In this document: positions 8,789 through 18,385 of the stretch, one piece after another | Position numbering within the stretch: the stretch's first letter is position 1 | How the letters are laid out: each line of letters begins with the position of its first letter | Assembly: GCF_000590555.1 (NCBI RefSeq) | Contig: NC_022198.1 | Coordinates: forward strand, 1,504,583 to 1,568,582 | Origin: Corynebacterium argentoratense DSM 44202 | Lineage (GTDB): Bacteria; Actinomycetota; Actinomycetes; Mycobacteriales; Mycobacteriaceae | Reading direction: 5' to 3' | DNA: 64,000 bases | Notes under the pieces: generated by a model | What the model was told of the DNA's origin: nothing | Database searches by the model: none | What the model saw: the letters and a program-made list of their open reading frames with translations, nothing else | Program-made: the position numbers and the translations under genes

Positions 8789-9745
8789 ATGTCTAGTTCT
8801 GTTTCGCCAAAGACCGCTGCCCCGTCTGTTGATGTTGTGGTGGTTGGTTCGATCAACGCCGATCAGGTTGTGCGTGTGCCCCGCCACCCGAAGCCCGGGG
8901 AGACCCTGTTGGGTTCTTCTCTGACGCATACGGCTGGCGGTAAGGGCGCGAATCAGGCTGTTGCTGCGGCGTTGCAGGGCGCGCGGGTGGCGTTTGTTGG
9001 CGCCTATGGTTGCGACGCATACGCCGATGTCGCGCTGGAGTTTTTGCGTTCCAGCGGCGTCTATTTGGCCGCCACTCGCGAGTTGGACACGAATACTGGT
9101 TTTGCTGCTATCCAGGTGTCGGATGACGGGGAGAACTCGATTGTGGTGATCCCCGGAGCGAACGAGCAGGTGGACGCCGCGTTTGTCTCCGACAATGGTT
9201 CCGTGATTGATGACGCCGCGATGGTTCTGTTGCAGGGCGAGGTTCCGGCTTCTGGTTTTGCCCAGGCTGTAGACATGGCTGTGGCGGCGGGCCGGCGCGT
9301 GGTGGTTAATCTTGCTCCGGTGATTGAGGTGGATCGTGAGGCCTTGTTGGCTGCGGATCCGTTGATGGTCAATGAGCATGAGGGCGGTTTGGTGCTTGAG
9401 CAGCTTGGCCTGCCGGTGCCGGCGGGCGATGCTGCTCGTGTGGCTGCCCTGCTGGAGGCTGGTTTCGCGTCGGTTGTGATGACTCTTGGTGCCCGCGGTG
9501 CGCTGGTTGCGTCTGCAGATGCCCCTGAGCCTGTTGCTGTTGCGAGCCCCAAGGTCACCGCCGTGGATACAACAGGCGCCGGTGATTGCTTCGCTGGTGC
9601 TTTCGTGGCGCATATGGCGGCGCATCCGGATCAGTGTGATCTGGTGGCTGCGGCGGAGCATGCGGTCCGGGTGGCGGCTTTCTCGGTGCAGCATCCTGGT
9701 GCGCAGGTCTCTTACCCAGATAAGGAGGCTGAACTGCCGTGTTAA
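8789..9745 (+). CDS. rbsK: Ribokinase
   Basis: This 318-residue PfkB-family kinase phosphorylates ribose to ribose 5-phosphate in the cytoplasm. The N-terminal signature VVGSINADQVVRVPRHPKPGE and the glycine pair THTAGGKGANQAVAA contact the sugar. The C-terminal PfkB motif DTTGAGDCFAGAF contains the catalytic Asp and anion-hole glycines. It starts at ATG 8789 and its end overlaps the GTG start of rbsD. With rbsD it forms the intact part of a ribose-use operon whose binding protein is degraded. Ribose may now come from the nearby nucleoside hydrolase. Confidence 0.95.
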   Translation: MSSSVSPKTAAPSVDVVVVGSINADQVVRVPRHPKPGETLLGSSLTHTAGGKGANQAVAAALQGARVAFVGAYGCDAYADVALEFLRSSGVYLAATRELDTNTGFAAIQVSDDGENSIVVIPGANEQVDAAFVSDNGSVIDDAAMVLLQGEVPASGFAQAVDMAVAAGRRVVVNLAPVIEVDREALLAADPLMVNEHEGGLVLEQLGLPVPAGDAARVAALLEAGFASVVMTLGARGALVASADAPEPVAVASPKVTAVDTTGAGDCFAGAFVAHMAAHPDQCDLVAAAEHAVRVAAFSVQHPGAQVSYPDKEAELPC

Positions 9746-10125
9746 AGCAAGGATTAATCAACCGTGATCTGCTGGCCTATGCCGCCGAGCTTGGGCACAC
9801 TGATTCGTTTGTGATTGCAGATTGTGGACTGCCTATCCCGGAGCATGTGCCGGTGGTGGATGTGAGCGTGGAGTTCGGATACCCCGAGTTCTTCGATGTG
9901 ACCGGCCGCCTGTTGCCGCATATTGTGGCGGAGTCTGTGGTGGTGGCGAAGGAAGCCCCCGCTGCGTTTGGTGAGGAACTTGCGCTCTATGTTGCGGATG
10001 CCCAGCAAGAGGTTGTTAGTCATGAGGAGTTAAAACGCCTGGTTGCGGACGCGAAATTCGTGGTACGCACTGGTTCCGTGGTGCCGTATTCGAATGTGGT
10101 CGTCCGCTGCGGGGTGCCCTTCTAG
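9739..10125 (+). CDS. rbsD: D-ribose pyranase
   Basis: This 128-residue protein interconverts the pyranose and furanose forms of ribose, supplying the form ribokinase uses. The start is GTG at 9739, supported by AAGGAGG at 9722-9728, and it overlaps rbsK by seven bases. Family features are the early catalytic-type His (LAYAAELGHTDSFVIAD) with DCGLPIPEHVPVVD and the C-terminal EVVSHEELKRLV and VRTGSVVPYSNVV. Length is normal for RbsD. Confidence 0.94.
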   Translation: MLKQGLINRDLLAYAAELGHTDSFVIADCGLPIPEHVPVVDVSVEFGYPEFFDVTGRLLPHIVAESVVVAKEAPAAFGEELALYVADAQQEVVSHEELKRLVADAKFVVRTGSVVPYSNVVVRCGVPF

Positions 10126-10185
10126 TTTCCTCGCTACCTGGCGCCAGTCGGTACGGCCGGGCGCTGCCGGGCGAAAACGTGCACC

Positions 10186-10350
10186 ATGATCTGGAATATC
10201 GTTGGTATCGCCGTAATTTTCTTCATTCTGTCGCCGGTTTCCTACTACCTCAGCACCGACAGGCGCCTGCTGAAGCTGGCTCGTGAATCAAAGTCGGAGA
10301 ATCGCGAGGGCTTCACAAACCTCGTGCTCGACACCCAGTGTGCTGGTTGA
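10186..10350 (+). CDS. Small single-helix membrane protein
   Basis: A 54-codon frame begins at ATG 10186. The product has one N-terminal membrane helix (NIVGIAVIFFILSPVSYYL) followed by a charged tail (RRLLKLARESKSENREG). Ribosome-site support is weak. A strong Rho-independent terminator lies 37 bases beyond the stop, which fits a real transcription unit ending here. Function unknown. Confidence 0.45.
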   Translation: MIWNIVGIAVIFFILSPVSYYLSTDRRLLKLARESKSENREGFTNLVLDTQCAG

Positions 10351-10386
10351 CGGGTTAATCAAAACCGTAAGTAGGCGGCTAAATCG

Positions 10387-10423
10387 CTGGCGGCCCGCGT
10401 TTCATAAGGGGCCGCCAGTTTTT
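10387..10423 (+). terminator. Rho-independent terminator
   Basis: A perfect stem pairs CTGGCGGCCC (10387-10396) with GGGCCGCCAG (about 10409-10418), followed by five T residues. It ends transcription of the rbs locus and the small membrane protein gene. The converging gene to the right ends at 10434. Confidence 0.85.
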
Positions 10424-10433
10424 GTGTGTGCGG

Positions 10434-10847
10434 CTAGCGCTGCTCGGCGCGAAGCCTGCGGGCTGCGCGGAAATAGCGCACGGCCACAACCAGCACCACC
10501 AAGGAGAACACCAAGCGGATTGTTGCGACTAGGCCGTTCTGCGGCAGCATAGCCAGAGCGAACATCAGGCCTAGGGCGTAGTAGAGGACATTGTCCTGAT
10601 AGAGCTTTGCGGCAGGGCTCTTCGCGCGCGGGCCGAACACCGCCAGGGTTTGAATGACGTAGACCATCAGGGACACACCGAGGTGCAGGTAATTGCTGGG
10701 ACTATCCGCGAAGCTGCCGGTGGTAAATGAGACGACGATGACGGCGAGCAAGACGGCCCACCAGGCGCCTGCCCAGGCGATGCAGTAGTTGGTGGAGGTG
10801 TAGTCGGTGGCGGCGCGGCGCTTGTGGTGGCTGGGGGTGTCACTCAT
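10434..10847 (-). CDS. Hypothetical membrane protein with four helices
   Basis: This is about 137 residues from ATG 10847 (the open frame extends to 10910, but the upstream part lacks support). Four hydrophobic helices are visible, starting with AGAWWAVLLAVIVVSF and ending with LVFSLVVLVVAVRYF, plus a short basic C terminus (RAARRLRAEQR). No family motif is recognised. It converges on the terminator at 10387-10423. Confidence 0.65.
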   Translation of the reverse strand: MSDTPSHHKRRAATDYTSTNYCIAWAGAWWAVLLAVIVVSFTTGSFADSPSNYLHLGVSLMVYVIQTLAVFGPRAKSPAAKLYQDNVLYYALGLMFALAMLPQNGLVATIRLVFSLVVLVVAVRYFRAARRLRAEQR

Positions 10848-10952
10848 GGTTTCTAGGTTACCTGCCGGGATGAACACGAGTCTTCCTGGTTCGAGCATCA
10901 CCAGTAACATGGTGCACCGTTACTGCTGTGGGAGTAGAAGGGATGGTCACTG

Positions 10953-11415
10953 ATGGGCATTGAACGCTTACGTGCTGCTACTGCCTCACTGCGCTCGGCG
11001 CGTGCCCCGGAGGATTACCCGGCACTGTTGGATGTGTGGGCGCGGAGTGTGGCAGGCACGCACGATTTCCTTAAGCCTGAGCATTTCGATGTCTTGCGGG
11101 CCCAACTCGTGACTAGTTTCTTCCCCCACGTCACGTTGACGGTTGCGGTGGTTGATGGCAAGCTTGTGGGTTTTTCAGGTGTTGCTGGCGACGGACTCGA
11201 GATGTTGTTCGTGGACCCCGACTGGATGGGCTGTGGCGTCGGGACTCTTTTGCTTGATGACGCCGTGGGGCGTCAGGGGGCACGTCGGGTGGACGTTAAT
11301 GAGCAGAATGAGTCCGCGTGGCGTTTTTTACGAGTCGAAGGGTTTTCACGTGGTCGCCCGCAGCGACCGGGACGGCCAGGGATGGGACTATCCAATTGTG
11401 CACCTAGAAAGGTAG
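10953..11415 (+). pseudogene. GNAT acetyltransferase gene with a one-base frameshift
   Basis: The first 126 codons encode a GNAT-fold N-acetyltransferase with the acetyl-CoA binding region MLFVDPDWMGCGVGTLLLDD and then NEQNESAWRF. At the T6 run 11334-11339 the frame breaks. Removing one T gives FYESKGFHVVARSDRDG and a normal GNAT end (DYPIVHLER) stopping at 11415. As written, translation instead runs to 11462 in an unrelated frame. A T5-to-T6 insertion (mutation, slippage site or sequencing error) explains it fully. Substrate unknown. Confidence 0.85.
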
Positions 11416-11427
11416 CTTCGGATAGTA

Positions 11428-13004
<1,577 letters not shown>

Positions 13005-13006
13005 CT

Positions 13007-13412
13007 ATGGATCTGACTATCAAGGATGTTGCCGACCGAACGGGCCTGAGTGCTCACACGATTCGCTATTACTGCGATCAGGGGCTTGGTCCCTTCGGTT
13101 CAGAGGGACAGCAACAATCAGAGACTGTTTAATGAGGATTGTTTGGGCTGGCTAGAGGGGGTGAAGGTACTCCGCGAGTGCGGTATGAGCATTGCGGATG
13201 TTCGGGCGTATGTGCAGCAATGCCTTAGGGGCGATGAGACACTGTCGGAGCGTATGGGCCTGATTGAAAAGTATGCGCATATCGCTGATGCTCGGTTGCT
13301 TGAGGCGCAGGCGCGTGCGGATTACTTGCGAAAAAAGTTGGCTTATTATGCGCAGATTCGGGATGGCCTCGTGCCGGACACGACTGATATCAGCCGGTGG
13401 GGTCGCCGCTAG
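13007..13412 (+). pseudogene. MerR-family regulator gene with a one-base frameshift
   Basis: ATG 13007 opens a MerR winged helix-turn-helix (TIKDVADRTGLSAHTIRYYC). At the G4 run 13081-13084 the frame breaks, and as written it stops after 41 codons. With one G removed the protein continues as DQGLVPSVQRDSNNQRLF and on through a normal effector half (GWLEGVKVLRECGMSIADVR), a coiled-coil region and the end ISRWGRR at 13412. It is divergent from the aldo/keto reductase. Relatives sense aldehydes or electrophiles. Mutation, slippage or sequencing error are all possible. Confidence 0.88.
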
Positions 13413-13502
13413 TTGGCGGTGCCGGCGGAATACTCGCACTGCTGGCTGCGTTGGTGTGGGTGAAAGCTAGGTATCGATTTTTCGTCTAGAAGGAGCCTTG
13501 TG

Positions 13503-14132
13503 ATGAGTACTTCCCCTACCCCTGTGACGTTGTATTTTGATGTATCTTGCCCGTTTTGTTGGGTGACTTCCCGTTGGATTAAGGAGGTGGAGAAGGTTCG
13601 TGACGTCGCGGTGACTTTCGCTCCGATGAGTCTTGCGGTTCTTAATGAGGGTCGCGAGGAGTTACCGGAGGATTATAAGGCGAAGATGCAGGCTAACTGG
13701 GGCCCGGCGCGTGTGTTCGCGAAGGTGGCGTTGGAGCGGCCGGAGAAGGTTGACGAGTTGTATACGGCGATGGGCACGTTGATTCATAACGGTGGCCAGG
13801 GCGGCAAGCAGGGTTTCGGCGCGTATAACGGGGTTATTGCGCAGGCGTTGGAGCAGGTGGGGTTGCCTGCGTCGTTTGCTGACGTCGCGGATACTGATGA
13901 GGTTGATGGTCACTTGCGGGAGTTCCAGGCTCGGGCGATGGAGCGTGTGGGCAATGATGTTGGTACGCCTGTGATTGAGCTTGGGGATCGCGCGTTCTTT
14001 GGTCCGGTGTTAACGCGTATCCCGCGCGGTGAGCAGGCGGGTGAGTTGTTTGATGCTGCGGTGGCTTTGGGTACGTATCCGCATTTCTTTGAGTTGAAGC
14101 GCGGCCGGGACGAGTCCCCCACCTTCGACTAG
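13503..14132 (+). CDS. DsbA-fold mycothiol-dependent nitroreductase-like protein (Rv2466c family)
   Basis: About 209 residues with a thioredoxin/DsbA fold. The redox motif CPFC follows LYFDVS near the N terminus (CPWC in the M. tuberculosis relative). Family landmarks include TSRWIKEVEKVRD, YTAMGTLIHNGG, GTPVIELGDRAFFGPVL and the ending HFFELKRGRDE. Rv2466c relatives use mycothiol to reduce oxidants and nitro compounds. ATG 13503 is preferred over GTG 13500 because AAGGAG (13490-13495) is seven bases away. Confidence 0.9.
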   Translation: MSTSPTPVTLYFDVSCPFCWVTSRWIKEVEKVRDVAVTFAPMSLAVLNEGREELPEDYKAKMQANWGPARVFAKVALERPEKVDELYTAMGTLIHNGGQGGKQGFGAYNGVIAQALEQVGLPASFADVADTDEVDGHLREFQARAMERVGNDVGTPVIELGDRAFFGPVLTRIPRGEQAGELFDAAVALGTYPHFFELKRGRDESPTFD

Positions 14133-14176
14133 ACCCTAGCCAGCCCCTCAAAAAAACGAAAACCCAAAGTGCTAAC

Positions 14177-14221
14177 AAAATCTGCTTTTCTACCAACATG
14201 AACGATAGAAAAGTAGATTTT
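14177..14221. promoter_or_regulatory. 16-bp inverted repeat between the DsbA-like gene and the antitoxin remnant
   Basis: AAAATCTGCTTTTCTA (14177-14192) pairs with TAGAAAAGTAGATTTT (14206-14221), with one G-T imperfection and a 13-base loop. It could end the upstream gene as an A/T-rich hairpin. It could also be the operator of the AbiEi-type antitoxin gene downstream, since AbiEi proteins bind inverted repeats at their own promoter. Confidence 0.5.
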
Positions 14222-14294
14222 TCGTTATCCTAGTGGCATAAAGTTACTGGAATCTCTACGAGCACTGTGCAGCATTGCGTACGTTCAGAATGGA

Positions 14295-14600
14295 ATGTTT
14301 ACCGCTACCCAGGCTGCTAATGATGGCATTGATGCTAACACTCTTGGACGACTGTCGGCGGAAAACCTGATCTACCGCTTACGACGCGGCGTCTATATCC
14401 ACGCCGCAGTAGCCGAGACTCCCCACACAGACCTAGCTGCGGCATGGCTAGCGGCTAGGCCCGCCATTTCTGCCCCCGACCGTTTTGTGGAGTGCGACCC
14501 CGTGGCGGCGTCGCACGAGTCTGCAGCCTACGTGTGGGGCTTAGGTGATGTAATTCCAGCGAAACACACGTTTACTTGCTCGGTCCGGAAGCAGACCTCC
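14295..14600 (+). pseudogene. Truncated AbiEi-type antitoxin gene
   Basis: About 101 residues match the N-terminal half of type IV AbiEi antitoxins: a winged-helix start (FTATQAANDGIDANTLGRL), the basic LIYRLRRGVYIHA strand, and a central [20 protein letters not shown] segment. Homology stops near residue 101 (VRKQT). The sequence then changes to the reverse complement of an ABC ATPase remnant, so the C-terminal DNA-binding/neutralising half and any AbiEii toxin gene are absent. The break coincides with the left edge of the siderophore island. The true start may be a few codons upstream at a non-ATG codon. Confidence 0.8.
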
Positions 14601-14776
14601 GCCAGCGACGTCTCGTGGGTGATATCAAGCGCACTGGTTGGCTCGTCGAGGAGCAGGATCTTCGGCTCTTGAGCCAACGCCCTGGCAAGGCTTGTCAGCT
14701 GCTGCTGGCCACCGGAGGTAGCCCGCACAGGCATGTCTGCCCAGACGCTCGCGGTGCAGCTAGGCCACCCCATCAT
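14597..14776 (-). pseudogene. Central fragment of an iron-siderophore-type ABC ATPase
   Basis: Beginning at ATGATG just after the preceding transporter stop, about 60 codons carry the signature [14 protein letters not shown] and Walker [18 protein letters not shown]. The Walker A domain is absent. The C-terminal end breaks after the residues TSLA, where AbiEi sequence begins on the other strand. The expected continuation (A)KVVSILRQ and an H-loop are found at 62.59-62.83 kb on the plus strand. It follows the second siderophore ABC transporter gene in the same direction. Confidence 0.85.
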
Positions 14777-14780
14777 CCCT

Positions 14781-16544
14781 TTACAGTGCCCATTCCTCCA
14801 GCTCAGCCGTGGTCTTCCATAGGCGGGCATACACGCCCCCGCGGTCGAGCAGTTCCCTGTGCGTGCCGGTCTCGGCGATCCGCCCCGCGTCAAGCACCAC
14901 GATGCGGTCGGCGGCCTGGATGGTCGCCAGCTTGTGCGCGACAACGATCGTCGTCCGGCCCTGGCATAGGGATTGAATACCGCGGTGCACGGCAGCTTCG
15001 TTGACGGGGTCTAGAGCCGACGTCGCCTCGTCGAGGAGCACGATGGGTGCGTCCTTCAGCGCTGCTCGTGCGATGGACAACCGCTGCCGTTGCCCGCCCG
15101 ACAGTCCGGCTCCGTCTTCGCCGAGGACCGTATCGTAGCCGTTGGGAAGCACGGCGATGAATTCGTCGGCGCAGGCGATGCGAGCGGCGCGCTCGATGTC
15201 GCCACGGCTGGCACCGGGGCGAGCGGCGGCGATATTGTCCGCGATGGTGCCGGGGAAGAGATGGACGTCCTGGAACACAACGGTCACCAAATCGCTGCGG
15301 TCGCCGGCGGCGATGTCTTTCAGGTTGACGCCGCCGATCCGGATGCTGCCGGAGGTTGGGTCATCAAAGCGAGAAATCAAGCTCAGCACCGTGGACTTGC
15401 CGGAGCCCGACGGCCCGACGATCGCAGTCATCTCCCCGGCGCGGGCGTGCAGGCTCACCCCGCTCAGCGCCTCAGTCCCGCGTGCTTTGCCGGAAGCTTG
15501 CGCCTGCGAGGGATAAACGTAGTTAACATTGCTCAGCTCAACGTCGAACTGCCTCGGGGGCTGCACCGGGTTCTCCGGCTCCGGCAGTGCGGGGATGTCG
15601 GAGATGTCCTGCACCCTTCGCAGCGCCGCCTGCGCCATCTGCCACGATTCGTTCGTCGACAGTAGCCCCTGCACCGGCTGATAGACGCTCAATACGATGA
15701 CTAGGACCACTCCGACCAAGGCCGCGGAGGCGGCCGACTCGGATACCGACCAACCGCCGGTGGCGGCAACGAGAGGAATGCCGAGCATAAGGATGAGGCC
15801 GGCCAGGCTCGAAGGAACGATGAGCCGGTGGACCATCTCCACCGAGATGGCGCGGAACTCCTCCACGGCCTGGTTGTACCACTTTTCGGTGCGCTCGCGG
15901 GTTGAATAGACCCGCAGCGCAGGCATCGCGGTCACGAGGTCAATCATGCGTGCCGAGGCACCTGCTTGCGCTGCTTGCCGCCGGTCCGCCAGCGCAGCCA
16001 ACTTCTTACTCGACCACGACATCACCGGCACCATCGCGAGGATCGGCAGTGCCAACGCACCCGCCAGAGTGAGATCATTAAGGCCCACCGCGACGATCAC
16101 CAGCAGTGGAATTCCCAAGGCCTGGCCGAGTCGGGGCATTCCCTCCGCGAGGAAGTCCTCGATGAGCTGCAGATCCGTGCTGAGAAGAGCCGCGATGTCC
16201 CCGCGCGAGCGTCGCCCGAGCGCATTGACGGGGATCACCCGGAGGTGCTGTAAAAGTGCCAGGCGCATGTTCGCCACGGCTCGGTACGAAGCCAGCCACG
16301 ACAGTCGTGCCGCGACCCATCCTGCAGCCAGCTGGATAAGCAGTGACGCGGCGCAAGCAAGGGCGGTACGCAGTGCGGTGTCGTGATCAACCTGTTCGCC
16401 GTTAATGATGCGGGCAACCAGCCGCATTGCGGAGCCAAATGCAATGCCAAGGGCGAGCGACTGCACGAGGCGCATGAGTACTCCGCCTAGGACGGCTCGG
16501 CGGGCGGTGCCAAGCAGGCGGAACATCGTCACTAGTTGCTTCAT
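14781..16544 (-). CDS. ABC transporter with fused membrane and ATPase domains (YbtQ/IrtB-like)
   Basis: About 587 residues: an ABC-exporter-fold membrane domain (residues 1-310) and a C-terminal ATPase with Walker A GPSGSGKS, signature [10 protein letters not shown] and Walker [12 protein letters not shown]. The start ATG 16544 overlaps the stop of the upstream transporter gene (ATGA). The open frame to 16598 is only a shadow. Pairs like this (YbtPQ, IrtAB) form heterodimers that import ferric siderophores despite the exporter fold. It is the last intact gene of the siderophore operon. Confidence 0.88.
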   Translation of the reverse strand: MKQLVTMFRLLGTARRAVLGGVLMRLVQSLALGIAFGSAMRLVARIINGEQVDHDTALRTALACAASLLIQLAAGWVAARLSWLASYRAVANMRLALLQHLRVIPVNALGRRSRGDIAALLSTDLQLIEDFLAEGMPRLGQALGIPLLVIVAVGLNDLTLAGALALPILAMVPVMSWSSKKLAALADRRQAAQAGASARMIDLVTAMPALRVYSTRERTEKWYNQAVEEFRAISVEMVHRLIVPSSLAGLILMLGIPLVAATGGWSVSESAASAALVGVVLVIVLSVYQPVQGLLSTNESWQMAQAALRRVQDISDIPALPEPENPVQPPRQFDVELSNVNYVYPSQAQASGKARGTEALSGVSLHARAGEMTAIVGPSGSGKSTVLSLISRFDDPTSGSIRIGGVNLKDIAAGDRSDLVTVVFQDVHLFPGTIADNIAAARPGASRGDIERAARIACADEFIAVLPNGYDTVLGEDGAGLSGGQRQRLSIARAALKDAPIVLLDEATSALDPVNEAAVHRGIQSLCQGRTTIVVAHKLATIQAADRIVVLDAGRIAETGTHRELLDRGGVYARLWKTTAELEEWAL

Positions 16545-18385
16545 CGCGTTTCGTCCTCCACTGTTTCGTTGCTTTCTGCTGCGGCGGTGCCATTCCACAG
16601 GCGCCAGTAGTACCCATTGAGCGCCAGGAGTTCCTCATGCGTTCCGCACTCGACGATCCTGCCTGCTTCCATCACATTGATGCAGTCAGCGTGCCGGATT
16701 GTTCCCAGCCGATGCGCGATGACGATGACTGTCCTGCCTTGGGTCAGGCGAGCCAACCCCTGCTGGATGAGTTCCTCGTTTTCTGGATCCGTTGCCGCAG
16801 TGGCCTCGTCGAGGATTAGGATCGGTCGGTCCGCGACGAAGGCGCGTGCGATCGCCAGTCGCTGTCGCTGTCCGCCGGATAGACCCGATCCGCCTTCGCC
16901 GAGAACAGTGTCCACTCCCTCGGGTAATTCGTCGACGAAGGCGTCAGCTGCTGCGGCGCGCAAGGCTTCGCGCAGCTCCTCGTCCGACGCATCGGGCCGA
17001 GCAAGTGCGACGTTTTCTCGGATGGTCCCTGCCATGAGGTGTGGCTTCTGGAATACGGCCGCGACCTGCCCGTAGAGTTCCGCGTCGCTCAGCTCCGAGA
17101 TGTCAACGCCGCCGATGCTAACTCGACCCGTATCTGGGGTATAGAAACCGGCAATGAGCTCGCCGACGGTCGATTTTCCGGCGCCGCTCGGCCCCACCAG
17201 CGCAGTCACTTTTCCTGCTTCAGCGGTGAAGGAGACGTCGTCAAGCGCGAGGTTTCCAGGCCCATAGGAAAAGCTCACGTGCTCGATTCGCACTTCGCTT
17301 GCCGACGCCTCTAAAGCTTCCGCCCCCCGGTAAGCGTCGCTCGAACCCCTGTCCCGGGCCAACCCGGTGTCAGGAATAGCCGACAGCTGTCGCTCGATTT
17401 CCACAGCGCCGTTAGAAAGCAACGGCAGCGCCACGAGCCGGTAGAACATCGTCACTAGGGGCACGGGGTAGGTCGGTCCCAGGATCAGGAAGAGTAAGAC
17501 GGTGGGCACGTCGACGGCATCAATAGCCAGAAGCCACGTCGCCACCGGGGCAATGATCGCAATCGCGCTGGCCACCAGAGTGGAAAAGGGTGCGCCCCAC
17601 GCAACGAAGGCCCGCCCCCACGAGGATTGGAGCTCTGCGTTCCGACGAACGGCGTCGCTGGTGCGTTGATGCTCCTGACCGGTGCGGTTGAACACCCGAA
17701 TGACCGGCATCGCCGTGAGGAAATCGAGGATGGCCGCGCCCATGTCGTCTTTGGCCGCAACCCACTGCCCCATTCGATGCCCGTTGGACCGCATGGCGTG
17801 AACAATCGTGGCAAAGGCGATGGGGACCAGCACGATCGTCGCGGTTGCCAGGCGCCAGTCCACAATGAACAGCCAGACGGTGACGCTCAACCACACAGTG
17901 AGCGCCGCGGCAGCCTCGGGCACAGCGTGGGCGATGAACAGCTCTAGCTTCTCGCAGTGATCGAGCGCCACCGTCTTCGCTCGCGCGGAGTGGATCCGCG
18001 CCACGGACCCCACGCTCATCGCATTCCAGGTCCTTCCCAAGCGCAGACGAATCTCGGCAATAACGTCGAAGGCGACAAGGTGCGCCAGACCAGTGGAGAC
18101 GGCGAAGAAGGTCGATTTGACGACCACCGCCGCAAGGCAAACCAGCGCCATCAGCAACACGGTCCGCGCAGCCCCCTCGCCCGACGTACGCGCGCCCTCA
18201 GCTATAGAAGTCACGGCTTTCCACATCGCCCATGCGGGTGTCACTTCCGCGATTCCAGCCACGATGCCGCAGCCAATCGCCAGTGCGAGCAATGGGCCGC
18301 GCCCGTTGAGGTGCGCCCACAACAAGCGGGGAGCAGAAGCATAGTCAGGCCTGCTCTGTGCCTGATTCGACTCTTGTTTTGTCAT
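16541..18385 (-). CDS. ABC transporter with fused membrane and ATPase domains (YbtP/IrtA-like)
   Basis: This 614-residue partner has an N-terminal membrane domain of about six helices and a C-terminal ATPase domain with Walker A GPSGAGKST, signature [10 protein letters not shown] and Walker B LILDEATAATD. It lacks the siderophore-interacting flavin domain present in mycobacterial IrtA. Its ATG overlaps the stop of the PKS/NRPS gene by four bases and its own stop overlaps the next transporter gene, so biosynthesis and transport are translationally coupled. Import of the ferric siderophore is inferred from YbtPQ; export cannot be excluded. Confidence 0.88.
   Translation of the reverse strand: MTKQESNQAQSRPDYASAPRLLWAHLNGRGPLLALAIGCGIVAGIAEVTPAWAMWKAVTSIAEGARTSGEGAARTVLLMALVCLAAVVVKSTFFAVSTGLAHLVAFDVIAEIRLRLGRTWNAMSVGSVARIHSARAKTVALDHCEKLELFIAHAVPEAAAALTVWLSVTVWLFIVDWRLATATIVLVPIAFATIVHAMRSNGHRMGQWVAAKDDMGAAILDFLTAMPVIRVFNRTGQEHQRTSDAVRRNAELQSSWGRAFVAWGAPFSTLVASAIAIIAPVATWLLAIDAVDVPTVLLFLILGPTYPVPLVTMFYRLVALPLLSNGAVEIERQLSAIPDTGLARDRGSSDAYRGAEALEASASEVRIEHVSFSYGPGNLALDDVSFTAEAGKVTALVGPSGAGKSTVGELIAGFYTPDTGRVSIGGVDISELSDAELYGQVAAVFQKPHLMAGTIRENVALARPDASDEELREALRAAAADAFVDELPEGVDTVLGEGGSGLSGGQRQRLAIARAFVADRPILILDEATAATDPENEELIQQGLARLTQGRTVIVIAHRLGTIRHADCINVMEAGRIVECGTHEELLALNGYYWRLWNGTAAAESNETVEDETR

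Noticed and set aside
10845..10865. AGGTAACCT near the start of the 10,434-10,847 gene as an iron or metal regulator site
   Set aside because: The palindrome is short and does not extend to a known consensus.
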